64,000 bases of DNA from Candidatus Hydrogenedens sp. (GCA_016125095.1 WGMK01000010.1:262343-326342); one strand, 5' to 3'. Positions 34,891 to 43,661 are shown, counted from the stretch's first letter. Notes: generated by a model not told the origin, from the letters alone. Translations and numbers: made by a program.

Positions 34891-36113
34891 CCGCCCAGTT
34901 CCTCCAGCAGGGGAAGATAGCGCTTGCGGACCACCTGCCGCCAATCGTAGTCGGATTCGGCGCGGGCGCGTCCGGCCTTGCCCATGCGCGCGCGTTCGCC
35001 GGGGTCGTCCAACAGCCGACTTAGGGCACCGGCCAGCGCGGCGGCGTCGCCCGGCGTAACCAGCAGTCCGGTCTTGCCGTCCAGCACGATATCGGCGAGG
35101 CCGCCGGTGCGGCTGGCCACCACCGCGCGCCCGGCTGCCATCGCCTCGACGGCGACGAGGCCGAAGGGCTCGTGCCACACGCTGGGCACCACGCACACGT
35201 CGGCCTTGGCGTATTCGGCCAGCGCTTCCTCGTGCGTCAGCCAGCCGGTGCAGCGTACCCAGTCGTTTTCCAAATCGTGGTCATGATGCGTCAGCACGAT
35301 CTCGAAGTCTTGCCGCTGCTGCCACAGCGCGGCACCCGCCTCGAGCAGCGTGCCGAGTCCCTTGAGCGGATCGTCCACGCGGCCGGACATGAGGATGCGT
35401 GCGCGGCCGGGGTTGGCCTCGTGCGCAGCGTGGGGGAAAGCCCCTGTGTCTACGCCGCCGGGAAGCACGCGGATGTCGTCATGAAGCGGCGCCAGTTCGG
35501 CGGCCAATTGCGTATTGCTGACCACGAGCGCGCGCGTCTTGCGCAATGCGCCGAGGGAGAGCGCATGGTATTCGGGGGCATAAGCGCGCGCGGCGATGTA
35601 TTCCTCGGTCCACGTTTTGTACGTGCCCTGACGGATCGCGTCGCGCTGGCTCTCGAGCGCGCAATCGCGGCACACGTCGGGCGTGCGCAAATAATCGTTT
35701 GGGCAGGGGGCGCCGTGTTTGAAGCGGCGCGGGTCGCGGGCGCACATGAGTTCGTGCGCGTAGTAGCGGCTGACCACGGTGAAGTCCGCCAGCCCGTCCA
35801 GCAGCCACGGCTTCATGCCGAAGGCGTGCATCACCCACACCATATCGGGCCGCCATGCGTCGAGAGCTTCGCGAAACCTTTCAGTCACGGAATCCGGAGC
35901 AAAAGAATGCGGGGAAAAGTCGATGCGTGTCGCGGGAAAGGGCAGGGACTCCGGGTCGGCAATTCCGGCCTCATCTGACGCCGTCTGGTGCGCGAAGAAC
36001 AACTGCGCCTCGATGCCCTCGCTGCGGAGTCCCGCCATCACGTGATACAGGTCCACATCGGCGCCGCCGTGGGGCGGCCAGGAAAACAACAAATCGACGA
36101 AGGCCACGCGCAT
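34887..36113 (-). CDS. GT4-family glycosyltransferase, second of a tandem pair
   Basis: A GT-B-fold retaining glycosyltransferase, 408 aa. MRVAFVDLLFSWPPHGGADV is the N-terminal loop, ILMSGRVDDPLKG begins the donor domain, and EPFGLVAVEAMAAG carries the EX7E motif. A cysteine set (MCARD, APCPN, VCRDC) lies at about residues 125-160. The ATG at 36113 is chosen because it aligns with the neighbouring paralogue and has GGGGAGG upstream; an in-frame ATG at 36137 overlaps the upstream gene. It lies 2 nt after the paralogue's stop. Confidence 0.9.
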   Translation of the reverse strand: MRVAFVDLLFSWPPHGGADVDLYHVMAGLRSEGIEAQLFFAHQTASDEAGIADPESLPFPATRIDFSPHSFAPDSVTERFREALDAWRPDMVWVMHAFGMKPWLLDGLADFTVVSRYYAHELMCARDPRRFKHGAPCPNDYLRTPDVCRDCALESQRDAIRQGTYKTWTEEYIAARAYAPEYHALSLGALRKTRALVVSNTQLAAELAPLHDDIRVLPGGVDTGAFPHAAHEANPGRARILMSGRVDDPLKGLGTLLEAGAALWQQRQDFEIVLTHHDHDLENDWVRCTGWLTHEEALAEYAKADVCVVPSVWHEPFGLVAVEAMAAGRAVVASRTGGLADIVLDGKTGLLVTPGDAAALAGALSRLLDDPGERARMGKAGRARAESDYDWRQVVRKRYLPLLEELGG

Positions 36114-36115
36114 GC

Positions 36116-37351
36116 TCAGCGGCCTCCCCGCGCGCATCGCCTCAACAAGGGTTCGATGTTCCAGCCGACGATACGGTCCCAGGTGAACTGCTGCTCGACG
36201 CGCTGCCGCGCCGCTTCGCCCAGGGTGCGCCGCAGCGCCGCATCATTCAGCAGCCGCCGCAGCGCATCGGCCAGCGCGCGCGGATTGCCGCGTTCGAAGC
36301 GCAGGCCCGAGACACCATGCTCCACCGTGTCGCGCAGCCCGCCGGTGTCACTCACGCAGACCGGCCGCCCGGCGGCCATCGCTTCCAGCGCGACCATGCC
36401 GAAGGGCTCGTCCCAGATGCTCGGCACCACGCAGATGTCCGCTGCGTGATAGCGGTCGCGCGTGGTCTGGTGATCGCACCACGGTAGCGCCGCGAACCAC
36501 GCCGGACCAGTCGTCGTTTCGGGCATCGTGATCTGTATCACGAAGTCGTCGCGCTCGAGCGCGAGGATCTCGCCCGCCGCGAGCAGAATGTCCGCGCCCT
36601 TGGCAGGGTCTTCGCCGCGGCCCGTCATGAGGATGGATTTGCGGTCCGGGTGTTCCGGTGGCGGCGCGTAGGGAAAGGCCTCGGGGTCCACCGCGCCGGG
36701 CACCACGGCCACCTCGCGCACGTGCGCCGCCAGCAGGTCGCGCATCATCGGGTTATACACGATGGCTGCGCGGAGTTCGCGCAGGGCGTTCAGGGTCGTC
36801 GCGTGGTAGCCGGGCGAGAAGGCCCCGGCGGCGAGGTATTCCTCGGTCCACGCCAGCGGGTGGCCGGTCTGAATCCAGGCGCGCTGGTGTTCGGCGCCGC
36901 AGGCGCGGCACTCGTCCGGTGTATCGAGAAAGCTGTTGCGGCAGGGCGCGCCGTCGCGGTAGCGCAGAATGTCCTTGTGGCAGATCACCTCGTGCGCGTA
37001 GAAGCGGGCGACGAGCGGATACCCCGCCAGCCGCAGCAGCAGCGCGGGCTTGAGGAAGAAGGAATCGCCGACCAGCACGACATCCGGCCGGTGAAGCTCC
37101 ACCTCGCGCACGATCCCGTCGAGGTCGGATCCGGCATAGCGGATGCCTTGGGGAAATTCGACGCGCGCCGCGGTGAAGGGAAGCGCTGCCGGATCGAAGT
37201 CGCCGCGTTCCCAGGTGCCGGCCGACCAGCAGCCCACGAGCTTCACCTCGTGCCCGCGCGATTGCAGCCCTGCGGCCACGTGATACGCATCGACGTCCGC
37301 ACCGCCGTGGGGCGGCCAGGAAAACATCAGATCGACGAGGGCGATGCGCAT
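36116..37351 (-). CDS. GT4-family glycosyltransferase, first of a tandem pair
   Basis: 411 aa, paralogue of the following gene: MRIALVDLMFSWPPHGGADV is nearly identical at the N-terminus, and ILMTGRGEDPAKG and EPFGMVALEAMAAG (EX7E) are conserved. It has the same cysteine set (ICHKD, APCRN, ECRAC). Differences lie mainly in the acceptor-binding N-terminal half, so the two enzymes probably add different sugars, or the same sugar to different acceptors, in one surface glycan. It heads an operon of three genes. Confidence 0.9.
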   Translation of the reverse strand: MRIALVDLMFSWPPHGGADVDAYHVAAGLQSRGHEVKLVGCWSAGTWERGDFDPAALPFTAARVEFPQGIRYAGSDLDGIVREVELHRPDVVLVGDSFFLKPALLLRLAGYPLVARFYAHEVICHKDILRYRDGAPCRNSFLDTPDECRACGAEHQRAWIQTGHPLAWTEEYLAAGAFSPGYHATTLNALRELRAAIVYNPMMRDLLAAHVREVAVVPGAVDPEAFPYAPPPEHPDRKSILMTGRGEDPAKGADILLAAGEILALERDDFVIQITMPETTTGPAWFAALPWCDHQTTRDRYHAADICVVPSIWDEPFGMVALEAMAAGRPVCVSDTGGLRDTVEHGVSGLRFERGNPRALADALRRLLNDAALRRTLGEAARQRVEQQFTWDRIVGWNIEPLLRRCARGGR

Positions 37352-37411
37352 GGCAAGAACCTAGCCGTTGCGCGTCTGCGCGCGCAAGCGGGGCCGGGGA
37401 AAAGATTTTCT

Positions 37412-37508
37412 TTGACAGGATTAACATGATTTACAGGATGGGGAAGAAGAACGAGGAAGAACAAGAGGGTTTGCTCTTCAATCTTGTTAATCCTGTAAAT
37501 CCTGTCAA
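37412..37508. repeat. Inverted pair of GACAGGATTAACAGGATTTACAGG-class repeats
   Basis: Left arm 37412-37439 (TTGACAGGATTAACATGATT and on) and right arm 37481-37508 (complement TTGACAGGATTTACAGGATT and on) face each other across about 41 nt. The unit resembles a repeat seen in many unrelated bacterial genomes. The right arm begins in the stop codon of the acyl-CoA dehydrogenase gene. Confidence 0.7.
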
Positions 37509-38668
37509 GAAAAAGCACTGATTCCCGTAACGTCCTGGCCGAGGATGAGGGTGTGGATGTCGTGGGTGCCTTCGTAGGTGAACACCGTCTCGAGGTTCAC
37601 GAGGTGACGGAACACGGGGTGGGCGTCGATGATGCCGGTGCCGCCGAGGATGTTCCGCGCCATGCGCGCGCATTCGAGCGCCATCCACACGTTGTTCCGC
37701 TTGGCGAGCGATATCTGTTGCGGCCGCACGGCGCCCGATGCCTTCAGCGCGGCGAGTTGCCAGGCCACCAGCTGTGCCTTGGTAATCTCGGTCACCATCC
37801 AGGCGAGCTTCTCTTGCACCAGTTGGAAGCCCGCGATGGGCTGTCCGAACTGCTCCCTCGATTTCGCGTAGTCGAGCGCGGCGTGGTAGCACGATTGCGC
37901 GGCGCCAATGACGCCCCAGGAAATGCCAAGCCGGGCTTCGGACAGGCAGCCTAGCGGCGCGCGGAGTCCCGACGCTCCGGGCAGACGATTGGCCGCCGGA
38001 ATCCGGCAGTCCTCGAACCAGAGTTCCGAAGTGCGGGAGAGGCAGAGCGAGAGCTTGCCGGGGATGTCCTCGGCGCGCAGGCCCGGCGCGTCGCGCTCGA
38101 CGAGGAAGCCCTCAACCCGGCCCTCGTCATTCTTGGCCCACACCACGCGTATGTCGGCCACGCTGCCGTTGCCAATCCAGCACTTGTTGCCGTTGAGGAT
38201 GTACTCGTCGCCCTTGCGCACGGCGACCGTCTCCATGCCTGCGGGGTCCGAGCCGTGCAGCCGCTCGGTCAGGGCGAAGGATACCTTCGCCTCGCCGCGC
38301 GCCAGCCGGGGCAGCCACTGCTGCTTCTGTTCTTCCGAGCCGTAGGCGTGGATGGCGTACATGCCGAGCGGACCCTGCACGCTCGCCAGCGAACGCAGCC
38401 CGGAGTCGCAGAACTCCAGTTCCCGCATGACGACGCAATAGGCGAGGTAGGACAGCCCCGGGCAGCCGTAGCCCTGCAGGTGCGCGCCGAAGGCCCCCGC
38501 CTCGCCCAGCAGGGGATAGAGGCGGTCGGGCAGATACTCTCCCGCGCGCCACCAGGTATTCAGGTGCGGGGCGATTTCCGAATGCACCAGCTCGCGCACG
38601 CGGTCGCGCGCGCGGCACTCGTCCGGGCCAAGCTGGGGTTCAAGGGCGTAGTAATCCAAGCGGTCCAT
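37505..38668 (-). CDS. gcdH: Acyl-CoA dehydrogenase, glutaryl-CoA-dehydrogenase type
   Basis: A 387-aa FAD enzyme. FALTERLHGSDPAGMET-type sequence binds FAD and substrate, CWIGNGSVAD follows, and the C-terminal TYEGTHDIHTLILGQDVTG carries the catalytic Glu in the position used by glutaryl-CoA dehydrogenases. Expected reaction: glutaryl-CoA to crotonyl-CoA and CO2 in lysine or aromatic degradation. ATG 38668 has GAGGAAGG upstream; a TTG at 38689 is an alternative. The stop codon TGA is contributed by a dispersed repeat. No other genes of the pathway are nearby. Confidence 0.88.
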   Translation of the reverse strand: MDRLDYYALEPQLGPDECRARDRVRELVHSEIAPHLNTWWRAGEYLPDRLYPLLGEAGAFGAHLQGYGCPGLSYLAYCVVMRELEFCDSGLRSLASVQGPLGMYAIHAYGSEEQKQQWLPRLARGEAKVSFALTERLHGSDPAGMETVAVRKGDEYILNGNKCWIGNGSVADIRVVWAKNDEGRVEGFLVERDAPGLRAEDIPGKLSLCLSRTSELWFEDCRIPAANRLPGASGLRAPLGCLSEARLGISWGVIGAAQSCYHAALDYAKSREQFGQPIAGFQLVQEKLAWMVTEITKAQLVAWQLAALKASGAVRPQQISLAKRNNVWMALECARMARNILGGTGIIDAHPVFRHLVNLETVFTYEGTHDIHTLILGQDVTGISAFS

Positions 38669-38779
38669 GCGGGGTCCTTCCTCGGGCAATCGCGGGCAGT
38701 GTAGTGCGCGTGCTCATCACAGGCAAATTGAGTCCAGCAACGCTTCTGTGTTTTACTCAAACTTCGCACTTGGGAGAAC

Positions 38780-39889
38780 ATGGTGAAGCATTTCCAATTC
38801 AGCCGCCGTCAGTTCATGCAATGGAGCGCGGCGGGCGCGGTGGCTTCGGTCGCGCGTCCGGCTGCAGCACTCAACCCGGCATCCTCGGAGAATGTCGTCG
38901 GCCGGGCGAAGTCCGCGGCGACAGGTCCCGCGGTATCGCGGCTGCAGATATCGAATCCCGCGCGCATCAAGGCGCTGCAACTCACCGACATCCACTACTT
39001 CGGCTCCACTCAGGTGCCTGCGCTCGACCGCAAGACCAATGAAGATCTGCCGCGTCTGCTCGACGTCGCGCAGCCCGACCTGGTCATGCTCACCGGCGAC
39101 CTGTGGCACGAAAATCCCGACGGCAACGGGCGCGAATATATGGAATATGGCGTTGCCCAGCTGGAAAAGCTGGGGGTGCCGTGGCTCTTCGTGTGGGGCA
39201 ATCACGACAAGCTCGACGATTACGCGTCGGGCCACGACTATTTGGCCGCGGCCAAGGGGTCGCTCTATGCCGGCGGCGCGACGGGGGGTAACTACGTCGT
39301 GGAACTGGCCGACGCCGCGGGCGCGGTCCGCTGGGAATTGCCCTGCCTGAACTCTTCCGAGGTGGGGGTGGACGCGCCGGTGCTGGATTGGCTGAACGGC
39401 CTCGCCGCGGAGCGGGGCGAAGCGAAGCGTGTGCCCGCGCTGGGCGTGGTGCATATTCCGCTCACGCAGTACCAAGACATCTGGGACGAGGGTATATCGG
39501 AAGGCATCAAGCTGGAGAGCGTGGCAAGCTGGGAAACCGAACCCACGGCCTTCGAGGCATGGAAACAGGCCTGCGGACTGCGCGGCGTCGTCTGCGGGCA
39601 CGACCACATTAACAATTACTCCGGCGTGTACGAAGACGTGGAGCTGGTCTACGGCCAGGCCACCGGTAGCGCGGGCTACGGCGGCGATACGATTCCCAAG
39701 GGTGGGCGCCTCTACACCTTTAATGCGGAGTCGGGAAGTTTCGCCTCCGAGGTGTTGTTCCCCGATGGTACCCGATGGAATGCGCCCGAGGGCTGGAGCA
39801 CCGAGGCGGTGCTCGATATCCCTTGGGACACGCACAAGAAACGCATGGTAGAACGGCGCAAGCGCCTGTTCGGCGACGACGCCCAGTAA
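38780..39889 (+). CDS. Tat-exported calcineurin-like metallophosphoesterase
   Basis: A 369-aa exported phosphoesterase. The Tat signal is FSRRQFMQWSAAGAVASVA. The metal-binding blocks are in order: LTDIHYFG (DxH), LTGDLW (GD), VWGNHDKLD (GNHD), VVHIPL and VCGHDHINNY (GHDH). These match the purple-acid-phosphatase/Icc-like branch. GGGAG lies just upstream of ATG 38780. Substrate unknown, periplasmic phosphate esters likely. The next gene starts 22 nt downstream, so the two may be co-expressed. Confidence 0.9.
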   Translation: MVKHFQFSRRQFMQWSAAGAVASVARPAAALNPASSENVVGRAKSAATGPAVSRLQISNPARIKALQLTDIHYFGSTQVPALDRKTNEDLPRLLDVAQPDLVMLTGDLWHENPDGNGREYMEYGVAQLEKLGVPWLFVWGNHDKLDDYASGHDYLAAAKGSLYAGGATGGNYVVELADAAGAVRWELPCLNSSEVGVDAPVLDWLNGLAAERGEAKRVPALGVVHIPLTQYQDIWDEGISEGIKLESVASWETEPTAFEAWKQACGLRGVVCGHDHINNYSGVYEDVELVYGQATGSAGYGGDTIPKGGRLYTFNAESGSFASEVLFPDGTRWNAPEGWSTEAVLDIPWDTHKKRMVERRKRLFGDDAQ

Positions 39890-39911
39890 TCACAACAGGA
39901 GATATCCGACG

Positions 39912-40511
39912 ATGAAGACCTTTGCCCGTACGTTGCGCATGCTGGCGCTGGCCGCCCTGGTGGCGGTGCCGCTGGCTGGCTCGGAGGAGACTGCCGTGAA
40001 TGGTCCGCTCGATTTCACCATGAAAACGATTGACGGCACAGAAAAGCCCTTGGCGGACTACAAGGGCAACGTCGTGATGATTGTAAACACGGCATCCAAA
40101 TGCGGCCTGACCCCGCAGTACGAGGCGCTCGAGGCGCTGCACGAGAAGTACGCCGACAAGGGCCTGCGCATTCTGGGCTTCCCCGCGAATAACTTCATGG
40201 GCCAGGAGCCCGGCACCAACGATGAGATCAAGTTCTTCTGCCAGAGCAAGTACGACGTGAAGTTCGACATGTTCTCGAAGATTTCCGTGAAAGGCGACGA
40301 CATCGACCCGCTCTATGCCTGGCTGACCGGCGAAGACACCAACAAGGGCTTCGACGGCGATATCAACTGGAACTTCGAGAAGTTCATCATCGGTCGCGAT
40401 GGCAAGGTGGCGGCCCGTTTCTCGCCCAAGACCAAGCCCGACGCGCCCGAGGTGATCGAGGCCATCGAGAGCGCGCTGGAAGCGTCGGTCGAGGCGCCCG
40501 CCCAGCAGTAA
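39912..40511 (+). CDS. Exported glutathione-peroxidase-family thiol peroxidase
   Basis: A 199-aa protein with an N-terminal signal peptide (1-23, ending near PLAGS). The GPx triad is visible: Cys in NTASKCGLTPQY, Gln in GFPANNFMGQEPG and Trp in INWNFEKFIIGRDG. It uses Cys rather than selenocysteine, as usual in bacteria, where the reductant is often thioredoxin. Envelope peroxide detoxification is the likely job. A good terminator follows. Confidence 0.92.
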   Translation: MKTFARTLRMLALAALVAVPLAGSEETAVNGPLDFTMKTIDGTEKPLADYKGNVVMIVNTASKCGLTPQYEALEALHEKYADKGLRILGFPANNFMGQEPGTNDEIKFFCQSKYDVKFDMFSKISVKGDDIDPLYAWLTGEDTNKGFDGDINWNFEKFIIGRDGKVAARFSPKTKPDAPEVIEAIESALEASVEAPAQQ

Positions 40512-40536
40512 TCCTCCATCAACCATCTTTTCCTTT

Positions 40537-40569
40537 GCCCGGCAGCCAGCGCTGCCGGGCTTTTTCTTT
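40537..40569 (+). terminator. Rho-independent terminator after the peroxidase gene
   Basis: GCCCGGCAGC and GCTGCCGGGC pair around a 4-nt loop, followed by TTTTTCTTT. Confidence 0.9.
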
Positions 40570-40876
40570 GCATCGTGCGAAACGGTATTTATTGACACAA
40601 CAACGAATAGCTTGTTTGTTGTCATGACGCCTGTGGTTCAGGCCGGATTCGGCGTCAGACCCCCCGTTTGGCAGCCGCGCACGGCTGGATTGTCCGCTTC
40701 CCACGGCACAGCCCTACCATATCGTTCCCACGTCCTATGTTTCTTACCATTTGGTCGGATGGGGGTGGTCGTTCCGGCTTGGCGTGCTTCGTCATTCCGG
40801 GGCCGTCTTTTGTCCTCTTATCGAAAATCATCGATATTTGGGGTGTTTGCTCGATTCGGGCGTTTGGCCCGTTTTT

Positions 40877-40891
40877 TGGCACGCAGGTTGC
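40877..40891 (+). promoter_or_regulatory. Sigma-54 promoter of amtB-P-II
   Basis: TGGCAC-N5-TTGC matches the -24/-12 consensus exactly. It lies about 265 nt before the amtB start, inside the 645-bp gap 40512-41156. Nothing else coding was found in the gap: the remainder is a long leader with several short GC stems, and a partial inverted repeat TTGACACAACAA...TTGTTTGTTGTCA near 40593-40626. No certain NtrC site was found. Confidence 0.78.
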
Positions 40892-41156
40892 TTTTACCGC
40901 GGCGTAGTGACTCGGCGTAAAACCGGGAACTGGCCACAAACCTTGGGCGGCCGAATCCCTGGCGAGCGATGAACCGGCGGGTAAGTCGCGAACCACCACC
41001 ACGCGGGAGACCAAAGCTCAGGAACAACGGGCCGCTTCCCTGTTCCGTCCGGACAACCGGCCGGCGTGCGTAGCGTCCCAGTGAAACGAACCGTCATGGC
41101 GGGTGCCGCGGCGGTTCACCACCTCAGATTGGCTGAGATGAAAGGAGATTTTACCT

Positions 41157-42521
41157 ATGGGCAGTGAAACGAAGAGATGGCTTCGGATGCTGATGCTTGC
41201 CGTGGTGGTCGCGGCGGTATGGGCACCCTTGGCCTTCGGACAGGAAGAAGCGGCGGAAGAAGCGGTTTCGAACGAGATGTTCACCGTGAACAACACCTGG
41301 ATGCTGGTGTCGACGTTCCTCGTCTTTATCATGCACCTCGGCTTCGCGACGCTGGAGTCGGGGCTGACGCAGGCGAAGAACACGGTGAACATCCTGTTCA
41401 AGAACACCGGCGTGGTGGCGATCGGTCTGCTGACCTACGCCATCTGCGGGTTCAACCTGATGTACCCGGGCGACTTCAACATCATCGCGGGCGGATGGTT
41501 CGGCTTTGCCGGCTTCGGCATCGGCGAAGCTGCGGACTATGTCGCCATCGAGTACGCGGGCGGCAACTACACCTACTGGACCGACTTCATCTTCCAGGCG
41601 ATGTTCGCTGCAACGGCCGCGACCATTGTGTCGGGCGCCGTGGCCGAGCGCGTGAAGCTGAGCTCGTTCCTAATCTTCACGGTGCTCTACGTGGGCTTGG
41701 CCTACCCGATCGCCGGCTCCTGGAAGTGGGGCGGCGGCTGGCTGGCTGACATGGGCTTCTACGACTTCGCCGGTTCGACGCTGGTACACAGCGTGGGCGG
41801 CTGGGGCGCGTTGGCCTTCGTGCTGCTGCTCGGGCCCCGTACGGGCAAGTACACCGCAGCGGGCATCCGCGCGTTCGAGGGTCACAGCATGCCGCTGGCG
41901 ACCATCGGCGTGTTCCTGCTGTGGCTCGGCTGGTTCGGGTTCAACGGCGGCTCGGTGCTGAGCGCGGATCCGGAACTCGTGTCCCTCGTGTTCGTGACTA
42001 CCTCGCTGGCGGCTGCCGCAGGCGTGATGTCCGCGATGGCGACCACCTGGATTGTGCAGAAGAAGCCGGATCTTTCGATGGTGCTGAACGGCAGCCTCGC
42101 GGGTCTGGTGGGTATCACCGCCGGCGCGGACTCCGTCTCGGTGCTTTCCTCCATCATCATCGGCGGTATCGCCGGCGTAATCGTGGTGTTCTCGGTGCTG
42201 ATGTTCGACAAGCTGAAGCTTGACGACCCGGTGGGCGCGCTCTCCGTGCACTTGGTGTGCGGCATCTGGGGCACCCTGGCGGTCGGCATCTTCGGGCCGG
42301 ACGCCATCACCGACCAGGGCATCGGCGCTGCTATCATGATTCAGGCCATCGGCGTGGTCGCCTACGGTATCTTCAGCTTCATCGTGGCGGGTGCCATCAC
42401 CCTGGCGCTTAAGCTCACCATGGGCATCCGCGTGCACGAGGAAGAAGAAGCCATCGGCCTCGATATCAGCGAGCACGGCATGGAAGCCTACGGCGGCTTC
42501 CAGATCTTCGCCAGCAAGTAA
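41157..42521 (+). CDS. amtB: Ammonium transporter AmtB
   Basis: A 454-aa trimeric ammonium channel with a cleaved signal peptide (about 1-29, ending AFG) and 11 membrane spans. Pore residues are present: the Asp in FYDFAGSTLVHSVGG and its twin-His partner, the second His in LSVHLVCGIWGTLAVG, and FMHLGFATLESG-type sequence at the vestibule. The C-terminal tail MGIRVHEEEEAIGLDISEHG is the P-II docking helix. AAAGGAG lies about 9 nt upstream. It is followed after 27 nt by the P-II gene and sits behind a sigma-54 promoter, the standard nitrogen-limitation arrangement. Confidence 0.96.
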   Translation: MGSETKRWLRMLMLAVVVAAVWAPLAFGQEEAAEEAVSNEMFTVNNTWMLVSTFLVFIMHLGFATLESGLTQAKNTVNILFKNTGVVAIGLLTYAICGFNLMYPGDFNIIAGGWFGFAGFGIGEAADYVAIEYAGGNYTYWTDFIFQAMFAATAATIVSGAVAERVKLSSFLIFTVLYVGLAYPIAGSWKWGGGWLADMGFYDFAGSTLVHSVGGWGALAFVLLLGPRTGKYTAAGIRAFEGHSMPLATIGVFLLWLGWFGFNGGSVLSADPELVSLVFVTTSLAAAAGVMSAMATTWIVQKKPDLSMVLNGSLAGLVGITAGADSVSVLSSIIIGGIAGVIVVFSVLMFDKLKLDDPVGALSVHLVCGIWGTLAVGIFGPDAITDQGIGAAIMIQAIGVVAYGIFSFIVAGAITLALKLTMGIRVHEEEEAIGLDISEHGMEAYGGFQIFASK

Positions 42522-42548
42522 CCCGCGGCGCTACCAAGGAGAACCACG

Positions 42549-42890
42549 ATGAAACTCGTAATCGCATACATCCAGCCCGCGAAAATCAACGCAGTGAAGC
42601 AGTCGCTGTACGAAGCGGGCATCACGAAGATGTCGGTCACCAACTCGCTCGGCTGCGGCCAGCAGGGCGGCTTTCACGAAAGCTACCGCGGTGTAGACAT
42701 CGAAGTGCAACTGCTGAAGAAAGTGCGCCTCGAGATCGGCGTCAACGATGACTTTGTCAAGCCGACCATCGACGCCATCATCAAGGGCGCGAAGACCGGC
42801 AACATCGGCGACGGCAAGATCTTCGTGCTCGATATGCAGGAATGCATACGGATACGGACCGGGGAAGTCGGCATGGCCGCTATCGGCTAG
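42549..42890 (+). CDS. glnK: P-II nitrogen regulatory protein (GlnK/GlnB family)
   Basis: A 113-aa trimeric signal protein for 2-oxoglutarate, ATP and ADP that plugs Amt[12 protein letters not shown] (about 83-93) and the C-terminal RIRTGE match the nucleotide-binding motifs. The T-loop reads [17 protein letters not shown]. Numbering aligns without gaps to E. coli GlnB: position 51, the uridylylated Tyr, is Ile, and position 40 is Gly rather than Lys; Tyr46 is kept. Uridylylation at the usual site is therefore not possible. It probably senses only by direct ligand binding. Confidence 0.94.
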   Translation: MKLVIAYIQPAKINAVKQSLYEAGITKMSVTNSLGCGQQGGFHESYRGVDIEVQLLKKVRLEIGVNDDFVKPTIDAIIKGAKTGNIGDGKIFVLDMQECIRIRTGEVGMAAIG

Positions 42891-42968
42891 CGATGTGCCC
42901 CGGGAGGCCTCCCAAAGCGGCCCTCCCGCCAGGAGGCGCTTCGGCGTCTCCTCATTGCCCAAGGGTGG

Positions 42969-43006
42969 CGCGCATACGGAAACGTATGCGCGTCATTCTA
43001 CTTTTT
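42969..43006 (+). terminator. Terminator-like hairpin downstream of the P-II gene
   Basis: CGCGCATACG and CGTATGCGCG around a GAAA tetraloop, followed by TCATTCTACTTTTT. An earlier stem with TTCGG loop lies at about 42931-42953. The rest of the gap to 43281 holds the promoter of the next gene and no other gene. Confidence 0.65.
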
Positions 43007-43162
43007 ACGGAGGGGGTTCCGACACAGCGTGCGGTGGCGACTTGGCCATCCGCACGCCAAGGAGGCCTTGCCCTGCGTGTGACGGCGCGGAAAGGAGACG
43101 AAAGGGGATAGCTACGGAAACGATTTCCGGCATCTCATGGTAGACTCAAACGTCGGAAAGTC

Positions 43163-43197
43163 TTGACACGTTCAACGACTTGCAGTAAACTGTTTAC
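43163..43197 (+). promoter_or_regulatory. Near-consensus promoter with palindromic operator over the -10 box
   Basis: TTGACA (43163-43168), 17 nt, TAAACT (43186-43191). The palindrome GTAAACTGTTTAC (43185-43197) covers the -10 box exactly, so a dimeric repressor site is likely. Confidence 0.72.
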
Positions 43198-43281
43198 AAT
43201 TCCACGGCGGCGTGGACGGATATTGCAGAATTAGCGGTGTGCCTTGGCGAGCAGTCCAAGGCTATACAGGAGGATTGCGGG

Positions 43282-43455
43282 ATGCGTCATATCCAGAAGA
43301 TTTCGGCGGGCCGTCCGAGCACGGCGGATCAGTTTCAGGATGTCGTCTGCGCATTGGCAGGCATACTGGCCGCGGTGATTCAGGCCTTCGGTGGCGCGTC
43401 ACCCATTGCCGAGTATGTCGACAGCAAGTGCGCGTTCGAAACCCCGACGAACTAA
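43282..43455 (+). CDS. 57-residue peptide of unknown function
   Basis: MRHIQKISAGRPSTADQFQD is followed by a hydrophobic middle (VVCALAGILAAVIQAF) and a short tail with one further Cys. AGGAGG lies 8 nt before ATG 43282 and a near-consensus promoter lies upstream, so expression should be strong. A longer frame from 43237 lacks a ribosome site. The hydrophobic stretch of about 16-20 residues could be one membrane span. I do not recognise a family; a small regulatory or envelope peptide is possible. Confidence 0.62.
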   Translation: MRHIQKISAGRPSTADQFQDVVCALAGILAAVIQAFGGASPIAEYVDSKCAFETPTN

Positions 43456-43534
43456 ACCAGCGCTCAATCTCTCAACGGCGCGGCACTGGCCTCTAAGCGG
43501 GACGTGCCGCTTCCTTTAGGTCTGAGATTAACTG

Positions 43535-43563
43535 TTGACAGATAAGCTGTTCTGGCGCATACT
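43535..43563 (+). promoter_or_regulatory. Promoter of the lipoprotein cluster
   Basis: TTGACA (43535-43540), 17 nt, CATACT (43558-43563), about 100 nt before the LRR lipoprotein start. Confidence 0.65.
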
Positions 43564-43661
43564 ACGGACCGGGGCAGGCGGAGAGTTGTTCTTCTCTTGC
43601 TGCGGCGCGTTCGATTGAGACTGCGGCCGCCCGAAACGGGCGGATGGAAGAGGTAAGGACG

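Noticed and set aside
40655..41014. 119-codon minus-strand frame in the amtB leader region
   Set aside because: No ribosome site or family resemblance; overlaps the exact sigma-54 promoter.
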